Below, piece after piece: positions 63,201-64,000 of a DNA stretch of 64,000 nt. Below the pieces are notes generated by a model that worked only from the letters and a program-made list of their open reading frames with translations, did not search any database and was not told the origin of the DNA. The stretch covers positions 37,225,593 to 37,289,592 of the forward strand of contig NC_079496.1 in NCBI RefSeq assembly GCF_030052815.1. Reading direction: 5' to 3'. Position 1 is the first letter of the stretch. Each line of letters begins with the position of its first letter. A program made the position numbers and the translations under genes. The DNA comes from Hevea brasiliensis. Lineage: Eukaryota > Streptophyta > Magnoliopsida > Malpighiales > Euphorbiaceae.

Positions 63201-64000
63201 CAAGTACGCCTCACACCCTTTCCTAATCATTTTTCTGGCCAGTGCAGCTGAAATGATGTTTGAAGGCAATAGCTGCCTCTCCCCATGTATTACTACATCA
63301 CCATACTGAGGAAGACCAAAAGTGACTGTCTTCAGTCTATAGTCAATCATCGCATGATGCCTGGCTAACCAATCCATGCCCAAGATAATGTCATAATCTC
63401 TGAAGGGCATTTCAATTAAATCAGACAGAAAGGTGTGTCCTTAGATCACCAAAGGACAATCCCTATATAATTTATTGACCCTGACCTTCTGGCCTAGTGG
63501 ACTAGTTACTAGCACATCATAATCCATTGGTACACACTGAATAGCAGTAGAACACATCACACTAGTACTAACATACGAATGTGTGGAGCCAGGATCAAAT
63601 AACACATGTACATCTTGGTTAAGGATGAAGAAAATACCAGCTACTACGTCTGATGTTTCAGCTTCCTCCCTCTGATGCATGGTATACACTCTGACTGGTG
63701 CGCCACTGGATACTGGCTGGTTAACAGTGCTTTGACTTCCAGGAGAATTACCAGGACCCCTACCTCTACCTCTACCTCTACCTCTAGCAGCTGGCTGTAA
63801 TCCTCTAGGTGCAGAGACTTGGGCTAATCCCTCAGATGTAGCAAAAGGTCCAGACCGGTGCGAACTAGTACAATCCTTAGCGAAATGTCTGCTCCCTCCA
63901 CAGTTAAAACATGCACCAGTGGCCTTGAAACACACCCCACTGTGTGTTCTACCACAAGTTTCACACTTTCGTACTGATAGAGCTCCTCGGGGTGCTTGCT
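60264..64000 (-). pseudogene. Element D gag-pol, single frame broken only by nonsense codons, partial
   Basis: One continuous minus-strand frame runs from the window edge to the stop at 60264-60266. In order: cysteine motif CETCGRTHSGVC and zinc knuckle CFNCGGSRHFAKDC (about 63880-63960), an Arg-Gly tract, protease LFDPGSTHSYV (about 63580), [11 protein letters not shown], RNase H ([10 protein letters not shown]), integrase (HHCC end, [19 protein letters not shown]) and chromodomain (PDLTYEEEPIEI). The RT box reads FIYDILVYS: the first Asp is Tyr (codon 62586-62588). Six stops (63441, 62874, 62235, 61077, 60651, 60312 region) replace Gln four times and Trp twice. No frameshift was found, so this is the least decayed chromovirus here. 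Gag N terminus and 5' LTR are outside. Confidence 0.93.

Noticed and set aside
60264..64000. Possibility of an endogenous pararetrovirus rather than a retrotransposon
   Set aside because: Long LTRs, PBS, polypurine tract, integrase and chromodomain are present; pararetroviruses lack integrase and LTRs.

Overview
This 64 kb window is nuclear DNA of a flowering plant, almost certainly a eudicot. It is AT-rich, with spliced GT-AG introns and nested LTR retrotransposons primed by initiator-Met tRNA. The one host gene is a four-exon PLATZ zinc-binding transcription factor. A woody eudicot (Malpighiales/Euphorbiaceae type) is a guess from general familiarity and cannot be proven from the sequence.

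Layout. (1) 1-1500, minus: decayed gag/protease piece of a Ty3/gypsy chromovirus (Tekay/Del type). (2) 1501-10806, plus: a second chromovirus ('element B') with a 5'-truncated LTR, PBS, gag, protease, RT, RNase H, integrase and chromodomain, all riddled with stops. A Copia solo LTR (4020-6123, TSD ATAAT) sits between its PBS and gag. (3) 10807-17673: 3' LTR of element B, split by a 4.2 kb solo LTR (13208-17441, TSD GGTTG). (4) 17672-21731: integrase/chromodomain remnant plus 3' LTR of a related element. (5) 21732-23599: truncated minus-strand LTR. (6) 23600-34200: end of a LINE-type ORF2 (RNase H domain), split by a full-length Copia element (23801-33795, about 10 kb, 2.1 kb LTRs, TSD CTAGA). 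(7) 34201-40799: a 6.6 kb stretch without recognisable LTR elements holding the PLATZ gene (36455-39540). (8) 40800-41067: LTR end fragment. (9) 41068-56705: chromovirus 'element C', its protease split by a 4.0 kb solo LTR (45757-49728). (10) 56706-64000, minus: 3' LTR and most of gag-pol of chromovirus 'element D', running off the right edge.

No retrotransposon here looks autonomous today. In-frame stops fall overwhelmingly at Gln, Trp or Arg codons, as expected for C-to-T decay of methylated, silenced DNA. The PLATZ gene is open and correctly spliced throughout. The points most worth checking are a covarying stem-loop shared by all the chromovirus LTR families, a three-module internal architecture of those LTRs, a 74-bp AT-rich intron-like GT-AG insertion in the integrase of element C, and a tandem array of short palindromes in the Copia leader. 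I saw no CRISPR array, operon or bacterial-type system.
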